A stretch of DNA of 64,000 nt, taken from contig NZ_LT906473.1 of NCBI RefSeq assembly GCF_900187295.1, positions 1,612,001 through 1,676,000 of the forward strand, given 5' to 3'. The number at the start of each line of letters is the position of its first letter. Position 1 is the stretch's first letter. Below, piece after piece: positions 35,118-45,240 of this stretch. A program made the translations under genes and the position numbers. The DNA comes from Corynebacterium cystitidis (lineage in GTDB: Bacteria; Actinomycetota; Actinomycetes; Mycobacteriales; Mycobacteriaceae). Below the pieces are notes generated by a model that saw only the letters and a list, made by a program, of their open reading frames with translations, had not been told where the DNA came from and ran no database searches.

Positions 35118-36296
35118 CTATGCTTGGGCAGCCAGTTCATCGTCGATATAGACGTTTCGCGAAGCCGCAATGCCCACAACGCCAAGCAGCAGACCCAAGA
35201 CAACCAACACCATCAAGATCGGCTGGAAAGAGCCAAACGCTTCATAAGCAACACCGATCAGCAGCGGCACGACAGCAGCGACGATATAGCCATACGGCTG
35301 GACAAAACCAGATAGCTTCGCGGTGATAAGCGGCGAGCGCGTGCGCGCCGGGATCAAGGCGATAGCCAGCGGGAAGCACCAACCACCAACACCAAGAACG
35401 CTCGCCCACAGAAGCGGTGCTGCTGTGGGGGCGACAAGCAATGCGAGGTATCCCCCGGCAGAGAGCCCGCCGAAGACGATAACCCATGGAGTCAGGGTGC
35501 GCGAGCGCGCAATCACCGTGGGCATCAGAAGCCCGCCGAGCACACCTACGAAACCAACGATGGACAAGGCTGTAGCGGCCACGGAGTCGGCAACACCAGC
35601 GTCAAGCAGGAGTGCTGGCAGCCAGCCCATTTGCACATACCCGTTCATGGACTGAAGGCCGAAAAATAGCAAGAGAGCCAGCGCGGTCTTACTGCGCCAC
35701 AGGCTGCCTGACAGTTCGCTTTCCGACGCCACGGCCCCCGCATTCGGTATGTCTACCTTGGTGTTCAAGCCTACAAACACCCACACCACAACCTGGAGCA
35801 CCGCAGGGATCGCCCACAGGGCAAGTGAACTCTGCCACCGTTGAGTGATGAGAGCAGATAGTGGCCCCACGGCACCGGATAATCCGAGGATGGCAGAGTA
35901 GATCGTCGTCAGTGCGACGATGTGGCGGCCACCGTACATCTTGATCCAAGCGGGAAGCAGCACATTGGCCACCGCAATGCCAGCGACTACCCCTACCGTG
36001 CAGACGATGAAGAGGCTGATGGTTGGAGAAAATGGCCGAATGGCAGTTCCGACAGCTGTTAAGATCGCACCGGCCAGGATCGTCTGGGTCACACCGATTT
36101 TTCGTGCGAGGGGAACAGCCCCCAAGCCCATGATGCAGAAAAATGCACCAGGTAGGGCCGTGATAATGCCGGCCAGCGATGCAGGCGCACCGTAATCGGC
36201 TAAGACATCGTCGAGAACTGGACCGACCGACGAGATCCCAGCGCGCAGGTTGATCGCGGCAGTCAGCACCGCCGCGAACAACACAAAAGTAGGCAT
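35118..36296 (-). CDS. MFS transporter, CynX/NimT type
   Basis: 392 residues with 12 predicted transmembrane helices. N-terminal AAVLTAAINLRAGISSVGP and the ITALPGAFFCIMGLGAVPLARKIG region (read as two parts) fit the CynX/NimT (cyanate/2-nitroimidazole) branch of the major facilitator superfamily. Likely exports a small anion or drug-like compound. The ATG abuts the metG stop directly (TAAATG), so translation is coupled to metG. Confidence 0.85.
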   Translation of the reverse strand: MPTFVLFAAVLTAAINLRAGISSVGPVLDDVLADYGAPASLAGIITALPGAFFCIMGLGAVPLARKIGVTQTILAGAILTAVGTAIRPFSPTISLFIVCTVGVVAGIAVANVLLPAWIKMYGGRHIVALTTIYSAILGLSGAVGPLSALITQRWQSSLALWAIPAVLQVVVWVFVGLNTKVDIPNAGAVASESELSGSLWRSKTALALLLFFGLQSMNGYVQMGWLPALLLDAGVADSVAATALSIVGFVGVLGGLLMPTVIARSRTLTPWVIVFGGLSAGGYLALLVAPTAAPLLWASVLGVGGWCFPLAIALIPARTRSPLITAKLSGFVQPYGYIVAAVVPLLIGVAYEAFGSFQPILMVLVVLGLLLGVVGIAASRNVYIDDELAAQA

Positions 36297-38138
36297 TTAG
36301 CTAACCGGTGCCCACTGTGGGCCGGTCTGCCCCAACTCAGGTTCCAGCTTGGCAATCAACGGCTTCGGCTTCGACAACACGGTTCCGGGCTCAACGTCGA
36401 TGCGCTTCCATACCGCTCGCTGCTGGGTGTAATCGCCGGTGATCACCGGGTAGGTCTGCCCCTTCTGCGGCAGGTTCACGCCCACCAGATCGTGTACTGC
36501 TTCGTCGACTACCTCCTTGATCTTAGGAGATGCGGCCCATTCGCCTTCGCGTCCGAGTGTTTCATGCACGGCCTGTGCGGTGTGGGGCAGAAATGGGGTA
36601 AGCATGGTGTTGCAGTCGCTGACAAGCTGAAGCGCGGTCCACAACACGGTTGCCAGGCGATCACGCTGCGACTCATCCTTCGCCAGCTTCCAAGGCTCCA
36701 TCTCGGCGATATAGGCGTTGGCCTCGCCTACCACATGCATCACCTTCGAGATAGCGTTTTTGAACTTGGCTAGCTGCAAGTCGGCGCCGGCCTCGTCGAA
36801 CGTCGTAGCAGCCAGCTCCAGAATGGCGGTGTCGTCGTCGTTAAGCGTGGAAGGCTGCGGAACCTCTCCGAAGTTCTTGTATGCCATGGACACGGTGCGG
36901 TTGACCAGGTTGCCCCAGCCGTTCGCCAACTCGTTATTGACACGCCGAACAAATTCTTCCCAGGTGAAGTCGGTGTCGTTGTTCTCCGGCCCCGCCACCG
37001 CAATGAAGTAGCGCAGTGGGTCCGGCCCGAATTCTGCCAGGAAGTCCTTGACGTAAATGACAACACCTTTCGACGAGGAAAACTTCGAACCGCTCATGGT
37101 GAGAAACTCCGAAGACACAACCTCCGTGGGCAAGTTCAGCTCACCATACTTGTGCAGCTCACCACCCTTGGATCCCTTTCCGGCGTAGCCCAACAGCTCT
37201 GCAGGCCAAATCTGGGAGTGGAAGGTGATATTGTCTTTGCCCATAAAGTAGAAACCCTCGGTGGCGGGATCCTGCCAGAACGTCTTCCACGCGTCAGGGT
37301 TTCCGCTGCGCGTCGCCCACTCGATGGAGGCAGACAGATAGCCAACTACAGCATCGAACCACACGTAGAGCTTCTTCGACGGGTTGTCTTCCCAGCCCTC
37401 CACAGGGATGGGGATACCCCAGTCAATGTCGCGGGTCATGGCGCGCGGGCGCATATCCTCCAGAAGGTTCAGGGAAAATTGCAGTACGTTCGGGCGCCAG
37501 TCTTCACGGCCTTCCAGCCAAGTCTTCAGCGCGTCATGCAGCGCCGGCAGGTCGAGCATAAAGTGCTCAGTCTCGATGAACTTCGGTGTCTCACCATCAA
37601 TCTTCGAGACGGGATTAATCAGATCGATCGGATCAAGCTGGTTGCCACAGTTGTCGCACTGGTCTCCACGCGCGCCGTCGGCCTTGCAGATCGGGCAGGT
37701 TCCCTCGATATAGCGGTCCGGCAAGGTGCGCCCCGTCGTCGGGGAAACAGCACCTTGGGTGGTTTCTTTCACCATATATCCATTGGCGTACAAGCCTTTG
37801 AACAGCTCCTGGACTACCGCGTAGTGATTGCGGGTAGTCGTGCGGGTAAACAGGTCATAGGACAGGCCAAGGCCAGCCAAGTCCTCCACGATCTGGCGGT
37901 TGTACTTGTCCGCCAGCTCCTTGACGGTGACACCTTCCTTATCGGCCTGAACCAGCAGTGGGGTGCCGTGTTCATCCGTGCCGGAGACCATCAGCACGTT
38001 ATTACCCCGCATCCGCTGATAACGGGCGAACACATCGGAGGGGACACCAAAGCCGGCGACGTGGCCAATGTGGCGAGGTCCGTTGGCATACGGCCATGCC
38101 ACGCACACGAGAACATTCGAGGAGGTGGTTTCAGTCAT
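36297..38138 (-). CDS. metG: Methionyl-tRNA synthetase
   Basis: 613 residues from the ATG at 38138; an ATG at 38150 is four codons upstream. Class I synthetase with the HIGH variant HIGH in [11 protein letters not shown], a zinc knuckle CPIC/CDNC (two CxxC pairs), and KMSKS variant [10 protein letters not shown]. Anticodon-binding helical domain complete; no C-terminal EMAP-like extension, so the protein is of the short kind. Essential for translation. Its position next to the tatD-rpf2-rsmA block is conserved. Confidence 0.96.
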   Translation of the reverse strand: MTETTSSNVLVCVAWPYANGPRHIGHVAGFGVPSDVFARYQRMRGNNVLMVSGTDEHGTPLLVQADKEGVTVKELADKYNRQIVEDLAGLGLSYDLFTRTTTRNHYAVVQELFKGLYANGYMVKETTQGAVSPTTGRTLPDRYIEGTCPICKADGARGDQCDNCGNQLDPIDLINPVSKIDGETPKFIETEHFMLDLPALHDALKTWLEGREDWRPNVLQFSLNLLEDMRPRAMTRDIDWGIPIPVEGWEDNPSKKLYVWFDAVVGYLSASIEWATRSGNPDAWKTFWQDPATEGFYFMGKDNITFHSQIWPAELLGYAGKGSKGGELHKYGELNLPTEVVSSEFLTMSGSKFSSSKGVVIYVKDFLAEFGPDPLRYFIAVAGPENNDTDFTWEEFVRRVNNELANGWGNLVNRTVSMAYKNFGEVPQPSTLNDDDTAILELAATTFDEAGADLQLAKFKNAISKVMHVVGEANAYIAEMEPWKLAKDESQRDRLATVLWTALQLVSDCNTMLTPFLPHTAQAVHETLGREGEWAASPKIKEVVDEAVHDLVGVNLPQKGQTYPVITGDYTQQRAVWKRIDVEPGTVLSKPKPLIAKLEPELGQTGPQWAPVS

Positions 38139-38211
38139 GGTCTCTAGCATAAGTTATGCCCCCAATCCGAGTGGAGTGGAGGCATTACTTGGGCAGGTTA
38201 CGGCCAGTTGA

Positions 38212-38223
38212 TCGTCGTTAAGC
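38212..38223 (-). repeat. Intergenic copy of the over-represented 12-mer GCTTAACGACGA
   Basis: Exact copy lying just beyond the stop codon of the BCCT transporter gene. Confidence 0.9.
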
Positions 38224-38224
38224 G

Positions 38225-40066
38225 TTATTTGCGCTTGCTTAGCGCTTGACGACGACGCTCCTTCTGCAGCTCTCGATACGCCTTCTCACGGTGCAGGCGT
38301 CGCTCAATAGCCAGCTTCCGGTTGAACTGTTGCTGCTCACGTTGATCCAAGTAGATCACGTCATTGCGCAAATCCTTGACAATCGCAAACATCAGCAGGA
38401 TCAGGATCACCAAAAATGGGCTAGCGGCCACGATAGTGACGGATTGCAAGGCATTGAGGGCGTCGTCTCCACCTGCAATGAGCAAGGTCATGCCAACGAG
38501 CGCGGTGCCGAGGCCCCACAGTGCGGACAACCATGGTTTCGCATTGGCAACACCGTCTTGGGTCATCGAGCCCATGACGGTTGATGCGGAGTCAGCAGAC
38601 GTGACGAAGAAGGTGCCCAAGAGGATGATCGCAAAGATGGCGACAATCTCACCCAGCGGCAGGTTATACAGCAGGTTAAACAGCTGCGCCTCAGAGGTAC
38701 CATCACCGTAGATGGACTGGCCACCTTGCTCCATCCAAATTGCGGTACCACCAAAGATGGCGAACCAGACTGTGGACAAGCCAGCCGGAACCAGCAGGAT
38801 ACCCAGACAGAACTCGCGGATTGAACGACCGCGGGAGATTCGTGCTAAGAACATGCCGACGAATGGTGACCAGGAAATCCACCATGCCCAGTAGAAGATG
38901 GTCCAGCCACCTAGCCACTCACCTGCAGACCCGTCTGCGGATGCTGCGGTACGCGATGCCATTTCGGCAAACAGGGCCACGTAGGAACCGAGCGACGTTG
39001 GCAGCATGTTGAGCAGGTTCACGGTTGGGCCAACCACGAACACGAAGATAGCAAGCAGCGCTGCGATCACCATATTGAAGTTGGACAGGTATTGAATGCC
39101 TTTGCCCACGCCTGACATCGCAGACAGGAGGAAGGCCAAAGTAAGAACGGAGACGATGCCGATGATCAGGGTGTTAGAGGACTCTTCGATCCAGCCTGCT
39201 GCCTGAAGGCCCGCGGTGATCTGGAGTGAACCCAGGCCAAGGGAACATGCGGTACCAAAGATGGTGGCGAAGACTGCGAGCCCGTCGATGACTTTGCCCA
39301 GCCAGCCTTCGGCGCGGCGCTGACCGATCAGGGGGATGAACGCGCTTGAGAGCAATTGTTTGCGTCCCAGACGATAAGACGAGTATGCGATAGCAAGACC
39401 GATGATGGCGTAGACCGCCCATGGGTGGAGTGTCCAGTGGAACATGGACTGCGCCATGGCGGTGCCCACCTCGTTCGGCTTGTGACCGGGAACTCCGTCG
39501 CGGTAGAACGCTAGTGGCTCAGACGCGCCATAAAACATCAAGCCGATGCCCATACCGGCTGCAAACATCATGGCAATCCATGACGACGTGCGGAATTCGG
39601 GTTCCTCGTCGATCGCCCCAAGCCGGATCGAACCGAAGCGGGACATGGCGATGATCAGCACGAACACGACGAAGATGGTGCCGAAGAGGACGAACGCCCA
39701 GCCAAAGTTCTCCATCACAAACGAGAAAGAGGTATTAGCAAAGTTGGAGAAGCTCTCCTGGGCTGTCAGACCCCAAATCACTACAGCCGCGACGATGGCG
39801 ACCAGTGGGACGACGATGGCCCAGTCGATGGGCGCATCCTTGCGGTCGGACAGGTGCTCAATAGCTTCCTCCGGTTCAGCGACCGCAGTTGGACCATCTT
39901 CGAGCATCGCAGCGAGCTGACTGGTGGCAGACTCTGACTCAAGATGGTCTCGGACCGTCTCATAGTCAGTGTTGCCTTTGTCAGACTTGCTACCGGGAAA
40001 TGTTTCGGACACACGTCCCTCGTTGGGATCTGTGCCCTTATCGGTGGGAAAGTCATTGGTGGACAT
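38225..40066 (-). CDS. BCCT-family compatible-solute transporter (betaine/ectoine type)
   Basis: 613 residues with 12 predicted transmembrane helices. Family signatures: [14 protein letters not shown], the Trp-rich substrate segment ([16 protein letters not shown]) that forms the aromatic box, and the [13 protein letters not shown] loop. A long acidic N-terminal tail (about 100 residues) and a basic C-terminal tail ([15 protein letters not shown]) are present, as in osmoregulated corynebacterial carriers such as EctP and BetP, where the tails sense osmotic state. It probably takes up glycine betaine, proline or ectoine with sodium or protons. A decayed paralogue lies directly upstream. Confidence 0.93.
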   Translation of the reverse strand: MSTNDFPTDKGTDPNEGRVSETFPGSKSDKGNTDYETVRDHLESESATSQLAAMLEDGPTAVAEPEEAIEHLSDRKDAPIDWAIVVPLVAIVAAVVIWGLTAQESFSNFANTSFSFVMENFGWAFVLFGTIFVVFVLIIAMSRFGSIRLGAIDEEPEFRTSSWIAMMFAAGMGIGLMFYGASEPLAFYRDGVPGHKPNEVGTAMAQSMFHWTLHPWAVYAIIGLAIAYSSYRLGRKQLLSSAFIPLIGQRRAEGWLGKVIDGLAVFATIFGTACSLGLGSLQITAGLQAAGWIEESSNTLIIGIVSVLTLAFLLSAMSGVGKGIQYLSNFNMVIAALLAIFVFVVGPTVNLLNMLPTSLGSYVALFAEMASRTAASADGSAGEWLGGWTIFYWAWWISWSPFVGMFLARISRGRSIREFCLGILLVPAGLSTVWFAIFGGTAIWMEQGGQSIYGDGTSEAQLFNLLYNLPLGEIVAIFAIILLGTFFVTSADSASTVMGSMTQDGVANAKPWLSALWGLGTALVGMTLLIAGGDDALNALQSVTIVAASPFLVILILLMFAIVKDLRNDVIYLDQREQQQFNRKLAIERRLHREKAYRELQKERRRQALSKRK

Positions 40067-40183
40067 GAGTAACCACAGTGGCCGACTTCGCCAGCCGTTT
40101 CAAAGCGAAACCGCAGAGGAATAGCACCTTGCCCCACACAAGTCCAGCAACGTTACCACCTCGTGACCTAGCATTGGTGCTGC

Positions 40184-41040
40184 TTACACCAAAGAAAGCC
40201 CCGCATCTATAACGAAAAGATAACTCTTCGGTGAATGTGGGGGGTGGCGAAAGGGCACGTGACCTAATTTCTTCGTGGTACCGCCTTGACTCTCGGCTTT
40301 CTTTGCCATCCGCTTGGTGTAGCGCTTCGCTAATTTCTGGCGGCGCTCGTGATCGCGCATCGCACGGCGCTCATGTGCCAGGCGGGCCGCAAAGATCTGC
40401 TGCTCCTGATAATCCTGGTAGATCACGTCCTTTCGCATATCCAGCAGCGTGGATATCATCAAACCAATCATGATCAAGATGAAGGGGCTGGTGGCTACAA
40501 TGGTGACGTTCTGCAGGTTACCCAAGGCGTCCGCGCTTGGCAGCAGCAAGATCAAAGCCACAGTTGCGGTAAGTAGCCCCCACAGAGCGCTCAGCAGTGG
40601 GTTGGCGTCGGAACGCCCGTTCTGGCTGATAAAGAACCACGAGCACACCGAGGCAAAATTCACGCACCGTACACCCGCGAGAAATACGCGCCAGAAACAT
40701 GCCAACAAATGGCGACCACTGGTCACAATAGGCAGCGAAGGAACCCGGGATGAGGTTCACGATGGACAGGGTCGGCCCAACAACGAATACGAAGGAAGAT
40801 AGCCAAGATCGCGGCGATGAACATATTGAAGTTAGACAGATACTGGATGCCCTTCCCCACGCCCGACATGGCAGATGCGAGGAAGCAAATGGTCAGCAAG
40901 CCAATGATGGCAACGAGTAACCAGTTGGTGGTTTCGTCGACAAGCCCAATCGCTTGCGGCCCAGAATGAACGGGCTGCCCCACAGATTTCTCTGGTTTAT
41001 AAGTCACATCGCAAGAGTAGGAAAAATTTCGGGCAACCAA
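40184..41040 (-). pseudogene. Degraded second BCCT transporter gene
   Basis: Three overlapping reading-frame pieces, in order 41040-40723, 40760-40518 and 40726-40184, match successive parts of the intact neighbour: the helix [20 protein letters not shown], then [16 protein letters not shown] with VREFCLG, then [20 protein letters not shown] to the basic tail. Everything before about transmembrane helix 5 is missing, and internal stretches between the pieces are deleted with frame changes. It cannot encode a carrier. The remaining copy is an upstream tandem duplicate or an ancient paralogue of the intact gene. Confidence 0.88.
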
Positions 41041-41072
41041 AAGCAGATGTCCCGAAGTCGTACTACGTCGTA

Positions 41073-41924
41073 CTACTCGGTGCGAGCCGCCAGGGCCTCG
41101 TCGTAAAGCTCACTGACCTTCACCCCATGCGCATGAGCGATCTCTTTCGCCGCGTCCTTAAGCCGCATCCCCCGCTCCTCGAGCGCGAGCACTAACGCCA
41201 CAAGGGCAGCCGGTTCAGCCTCTGTGCCGTCTCCCCCTTCAATCACCACCGTAATCTCCCCGCGCACACCCTCCTGCGACCACTGTGCAAGCTCCGGCAA
41301 GGTGCCCCGGCGGACCTGCTCATATGTCTTCGTTAACTCCCTGCACACGGCCGCACGCCGCTGGTCACCTAAGATTTCTGCCGCATGCTCCAACGTGGTC
41401 GCCAGCCGGTGCGGCGACTCGAAAAAGCAGACCGCACGCTTCTCAGCAATAAGCGACTCCAACCACGTCTGCCGAGCACCTTGCTTCCGAGGAGCAAAAC
41501 CATCAAAAATGAAATGCCCCACATTTAAACCCGATACAGCCAACGCGGTCGGTACCGCCGATGGCCCAGGAAAACAAGTCACAGGAATGCCTGCATCGTG
41601 AGCGGCCGACACCAGACAGTGGCCAGGATCTGACAACACCGGCATCCCAGCATCTGAAACCACCAGGACTAACGACGAACGCGCAGCCGTGATGAGCTCA
41701 TCGACACGTTTGTCCTCATTGTGGTCAAAGTTCGATATAACACGCCCAGTTATCTCTGCACCCAGCGCGGAAGCAAGACTACGCACCCGGCGCGTATCTT
41801 CTGCCGCTATCACGCTGGCGCGCTGAAGTGCTGCAACCAAGCGTGGAGAGGCATCAGCGATATTGCCCAATGGTGTTGCTGCAATCGCAATGCCGTGGCC
41901 AGGAAGCTCAACGAAATTGTTCAT
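41073..41924 (-). CDS. rsmI: 16S rRNA (cytidine-1402-2'-O)-methyltransferase
   Basis: 283 residues from the ATG at 41924. Tetrapyrrole-methylase fold: GIAIAATPLGNIADASPR, AAEDTRR, VVSDAGMPVLSDPG, FPGPSAV, and FFESPHRL. RsmI modifies C1402 in the decoding centre together with RsmH. Divergent from pmt, as in mycobacteria. A longer frame from 42173 would overlap pmt and has no family support. Confidence 0.95.
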   Translation of the reverse strand: MNNFVELPGHGIAIAATPLGNIADASPRLVAALQRASVIAAEDTRRVRSLASALGAEITGRVISNFDHNEDKRVDELITAARSSLVLVVSDAGMPVLSDPGHCLVSAAHDAGIPVTCFPGPSAVPTALAVSGLNVGHFIFDGFAPRKQGARQTWLESLIAEKRAVCFFESPHRLATTLEHAAEILGDQRRAAVCRELTKTYEQVRRGTLPELAQWSQEGVRGEITVVIEGGDGTEAEPAALVALVLALEERGMRLKDAAKEIAHAHGVKVSELYDEALAARTE

Positions 41925-41988
41925 AAGCCCAGCTTTCCACACCGTGCAAGTGCATGCGATGTCGCGCCCACCGGCTAGTATCAAACGC

Positions 41989-43581
41989 GTGAGTACCACT
42001 ATCCGTGCTTCGTCCTCCCGCCCCCAGGCTCGTGGGGCTATCGCTGCACCTAATCCACCCACCCCGATCACGGTTTGCTGGTCTCGGTCTGACACGATTG
42101 CTACGGTATGCGTGGCCCTGCTCGCACTCGCCACCCGTTTTATCGGATTGACGTCTGCCACTGCGAACGGCACACCCGTGTTCGACGAAAAGCACTATGT
42201 GCCCCAGGCCTGGGACATGGTGCGCAGCTGGTTTAACCCTGTCCTTGGCGGCATCGAAAGCAACCCCGGCTACGGGCTGGTTGTTCACCCCCCGTTAGGC
42301 AAGCAACTATTGGCACTGGGTGAAATGATCTTCGGCTACACACCCCTAGGCTGGAGGTTCATGACGGCACTGTGTGGTTGCGCCGTGGTGGTCTTCACCA
42401 TGTTGTTGGCCCGCAGGATCACCCAATCGTGGCAGGTGGGCCTGTTCGCCGGGCTTCTGGCCACGTTCGATGGTGTGCTGCTAGTCGCCTCCAAATTCGG
42501 CATGCTCGACATCTTCCAAGTTGTCTTCGTGGTCGCCGCCTCCTGGACGCTTGCCGGCGACATGCGCCAAGTACACACGCGTTTCGACGAAGCCTTCCAC
42601 GACGGACGCTTCCTTGCAGCCGGGCCATTCGGCCCACGGGTGGGTTTTCGTTGGTGGAGGTTTGCCACAGGGGTACTCCTTGGGCTTGCACTGGCGGTGA
42701 AGTGGTCCGGCCTTTACTACATCGCGTTTTTCGGTCTACTCAGTGTGTTCTGGGACCTCTATCTGCGCAAGCGCTATGGTGCGGGCCGACCTGTCGTCGG
42801 CACGCTCATTCGCGATGTGCCTGCGGCACTTGGATCCATCGTGTTGGTGCCCGCGCTGCTGTACATCTGGTCGTGGCGCTCCTGGTTCGCCTCAGAAACC
42901 TCCGTGTACCGGCATGCTGCGACCGATGGAACCATCGAAGAGGACTCGTTTCTTCACGCGCTTCCCGACGCGTGGGCAGGCTGGTTCCACTACCACTTCT
43001 CAGTGTTGGAGTTTCACTCGGAGCTGACCTCGTCGGGCGGCCACTCCCACCCGTGGGATTCCAAGCCGTGGTCATGGCTGGTCGCAGCCCGCCCCATCCT
43101 TTATTACTCCTCCACCGACATCGAGTGTGGCCAGTTCACCTGCCGCCGGATGATCTACTTGTTTGGCACCCCTGCGATCTGGTGGTTAACCGTGCCAGTG
43201 CTTCTGTGGGCCTTCTGGGTGTGGGTAGTACGCCGCGAATTGCGGGTAATACTGCCACTGGTCGCGTTCGCGGCAGGGTTCATCCCATGGCTGATTGCAA
43301 TCGATCGGCAGATGTACTTCTTCTACGCCACGGCCCTTGTACCGTACACAATTGTCCTGATCGCCATAGCGCTGGGATATCTCGCTACTCGTGGCTTAGA
43401 AATTCGCCAACCGTTCATCCAACAGGTCGCGGGTATGCCACTGAGGTGGGGTCAACTTGCAGTAATTATCTACCTAGCTCTGGTGATTGGCCTGTTCTTG
43501 TACTTCTCACCAATTCTTTACGGCTACCAGATTCCCGAATCCATCTACCAGCAGCTGATGTGGCTGCCGAGCTGGAAATAA
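41989..43581 (+). CDS. pmt: Protein O-mannosyltransferase (PMT family)
   Basis: 530 residues from GTG 41989, with an ATG at 41959 as alternative. GT-C fold with about 10 transmembrane helices; the N-terminal loop PVFDEKHYVPQA carries the catalytic Asp-Glu of PMT enzymes. It transfers mannose from polyprenyl phosphate mannose to Ser/Thr of exported proteins during Sec translocation. A -10-like TAGTAT sits about ten bases before the GTG without a ribosome binding site, so a leaderless transcript is likely and supports this start. Divergent from rsmI. Confidence 0.93.
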   Translation: MSTTIRASSSRPQARGAIAAPNPPTPITVCWSRSDTIATVCVALLALATRFIGLTSATANGTPVFDEKHYVPQAWDMVRSWFNPVLGGIESNPGYGLVVHPPLGKQLLALGEMIFGYTPLGWRFMTALCGCAVVVFTMLLARRITQSWQVGLFAGLLATFDGVLLVASKFGMLDIFQVVFVVAASWTLAGDMRQVHTRFDEAFHDGRFLAAGPFGPRVGFRWWRFATGVLLGLALAVKWSGLYYIAFFGLLSVFWDLYLRKRYGAGRPVVGTLIRDVPAALGSIVLVPALLYIWSWRSWFASETSVYRHAATDGTIEEDSFLHALPDAWAGWFHYHFSVLEFHSELTSSGGHSHPWDSKPWSWLVAARPILYYSSTDIECGQFTCRRMIYLFGTPAIWWLTVPVLLWAFWVWVVRRELRVILPLVAFAAGFIPWLIAIDRQMYFFYATALVPYTIVLIAIALGYLATRGLEIRQPFIQQVAGMPLRWGQLAVIIYLALVIGLFLYFSPILYGYQIPESIYQQLMWLPSWK

Positions 43582-43607
43582 AGTAGCAGTGGGCATTGAA
43601 ACAGCGC

Positions 43608-44303
43608 TTAAGCTGGCTGCGCATTCAGAGTCCGCCACATGCGGCGCAGTTCACCACCACGATCCGCTATCCATGTCCACACCAAAACCACACAACTGAG
43701 AAACAAAACCCCCATATCACCCCAATTATCGGCGTCTCCTAAAATCAGGTAATCACGCACAGCGAAACCGAGGGTAAAAGCGAACACAGACCCGGCGATC
43801 ATGGTCACCCCCGGGATCTGTGAGGGACGCCACGCGCACAGGAGCAGGGCCAACGCGAACCCAAACTGAACGCTCGCCGCCTGCAACAACAGCGCGCCAG
43901 TATGCGGGTCCGCCACCGGGTCAAGCACACCATTGGCCGTTGTCGTTCCCAAAAACGGGCCCGATTGGACGACGGTGATCAAGGCCCACACCAGCGTCCA
44001 CAGCCCTAACGCGACGAGCCCCAGCCTGCCTAATAGCAACGCCATGTGCCGGCGGCGGGCAAACCGGCGCCACTCCGGTTCCACTCCGGCCATAATTGAG
44101 TCGGTTAAATCTTTCGGTGGTGCCATCCCACCATCAACGTCCACGAACGCTAATGTTTGCGACAAAGACAGCGCCTTGTCCCAGTACGCTTTGCACTGCG
44201 CACAGTTAGCCACGTGTGCATCCACGACAGCGTCGTCAAGCCCGGTCGGTTCTCCGTCGATACGCGCGGAAAGTGCCTGCTGAATCTCGCCATGATCAAC
44301 CAC
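43608..44303 (-). CDS. Zinc-finger (zf-HC2) membrane protein, anti-sigma-factor-like
   Basis: 231 residues from the GTG at 44303 (a longer start at 44321 is possible). N-terminal zf-HC2 motif HVANCAQC, typical of zinc-containing anti-sigma domains, then a cytoplasmic linker and about five hydrophobic helices (from about 88 on), more than the single helix of ordinary anti-sigma factors. It may hold an ECF sigma factor at the membrane, but no sigma gene is near. It overlaps the DoxX gene end by 8 bases. Confidence 0.7.
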   Translation of the reverse strand: MVDHGEIQQALSARIDGEPTGLDDAVVDAHVANCAQCKAYWDKALSLSQTLAFVDVDGGMAPPKDLTDSIMAGVEPEWRRFARRRHMALLLGRLGLVALGLWTLVWALITVVQSGPFLGTTTANGVLDPVADPHTGALLLQAASVQFGFALALLLCAWRPSQIPGVTMIAGSVFAFTLGFAVRDYLILGDADNWGDMGVLFLSCVVLVWTWIADRGGELRRMWRTLNAQPA

Positions 44304-44703
44304 GGTTAAGCACCTCGTCAACGCTTATCCGTCCGGCACCGAAAACGACGACCATCACCAGCGAAACAATCAACACCATGGGATACTCGATACCACCGTC
44401 ATGCACAAAGAAACCATTACCAAGGTGCACAAAATATAGTGCGGCCGCCACCAGCAAGGCCAGGACCCCAGCCATGAAGGTGGCTAGCAACCCAATGAAA
44501 AGCAACGCCCCACAAATAAGTTCAACCGATCCCACCAGGAATGCTGAAAGCTTGGGTTGTGGAATGCCACGGTGGGTGAAATCCGCAGCCACCTTCTCCA
44601 TTCCGTCGACGAACCAGTGCTGATATCCGCGTGCTACAAACACCACTCCCAGCACAATGCGCACTAGAAGGAGGGTGATATCGCGAATCACGGGCCTGTT
44701 CAT
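44296..44703 (-). CDS. DoxX family membrane protein
   Basis: 135 residues from the ATG at 44703. Four transmembrane helices with the DoxX pattern LLLVRIVLGVVFVARGYQHW and GSVELICGALLFIG. In mycobacteria DoxX works with SodA and SseA in an oxidoreductase complex at the membrane; no such partners are near here. Translationally coupled to the anti-sigma-like gene. The start overlaps the start of the divergent ogt gene, so the two compete for one short promoter region. Confidence 0.85.
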   Translation of the reverse strand: MNRPVIRDITLLLVRIVLGVVFVARGYQHWFVDGMEKVAADFTHRGIPQPKLSAFLVGSVELICGALLFIGLLATFMAGVLALLVAAALYFVHLGNGFFVHDGGIEYPMVLIVSLVMVVVFGAGRISVDEVLNRG

Positions 44704-45235
44704 GCTTGTTAGACTACCCCGTACCGATCGCTTCATTGCCCACAAGGACACCATTTTGGAATTCTGGCACCGCTTCGACTCCCCCATCGGCCCACTCTCG
44801 CTGTGCGCCACAGAACGTGGTCTGGCCCGTGTCGCCTTTGCCTCAGAGCACCCTCCCACCCCCAGCGACAGCACCAATCACATTCTTGAAAAAGCCATCG
44901 TGTGGCTTCAGTCCTACTTTTCAGGCAGGTTTCTGCCCGTGGATTTTCCGCTTGAGCTTGACGACGATTCCTTTACCCGACGCGCCCAATGGGCCCTGGC
45001 CGATATTCCTCCCGGCTCGACGCGTTCATACTTCTGGCTTGCGCAGGCAGCAGGCTCTCCCTCTGCGATTCGTGCCGCCGGTACCGCATGCGCAACCAAT
45101 CCGTTGCCCTTGGTTTTGCCGTGTCATCGCATCGTGCGCGCCGATGGCACAGTGGGGCGCTACAGAGGCGGACAACTTGTGAAAGTGTGGCTTTTAGAGC
45201 ACGAAAGGAACCACGGGGCAACAACAGGAGTCTAA
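44702..45235 (+). CDS. ogt: Methylated-DNA--protein-cysteine methyltransferase
   Basis: 177 residues from the ATG at 44702. Suicide repair of O6-methylguanine: active-site PCHRIVR, with the DNA-binding segment RAAGTACATNPLPLVLPCH and the helix-turn-helix residues before it. The chosen start gives about 16 extra residues before the core (WHRFDSPIGPLS); a later start is possible. The stop is five bases before tag, so ogt-tag form an operon for repair of alkylated bases. Confidence 0.93.
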   Translation: MLVRLPRTDRFIAHKDTILEFWHRFDSPIGPLSLCATERGLARVAFASEHPPTPSDSTNHILEKAIVWLQSYFSGRFLPVDFPLELDDDSFTRRAQWALADIPPGSTRSYFWLAQAAGSPSAIRAAGTACATNPLPLVLPCHRIVRADGTVGRYRGGQLVKVWLLEHERNHGATTGV

Positions 45236-45240
45236 AGGGT

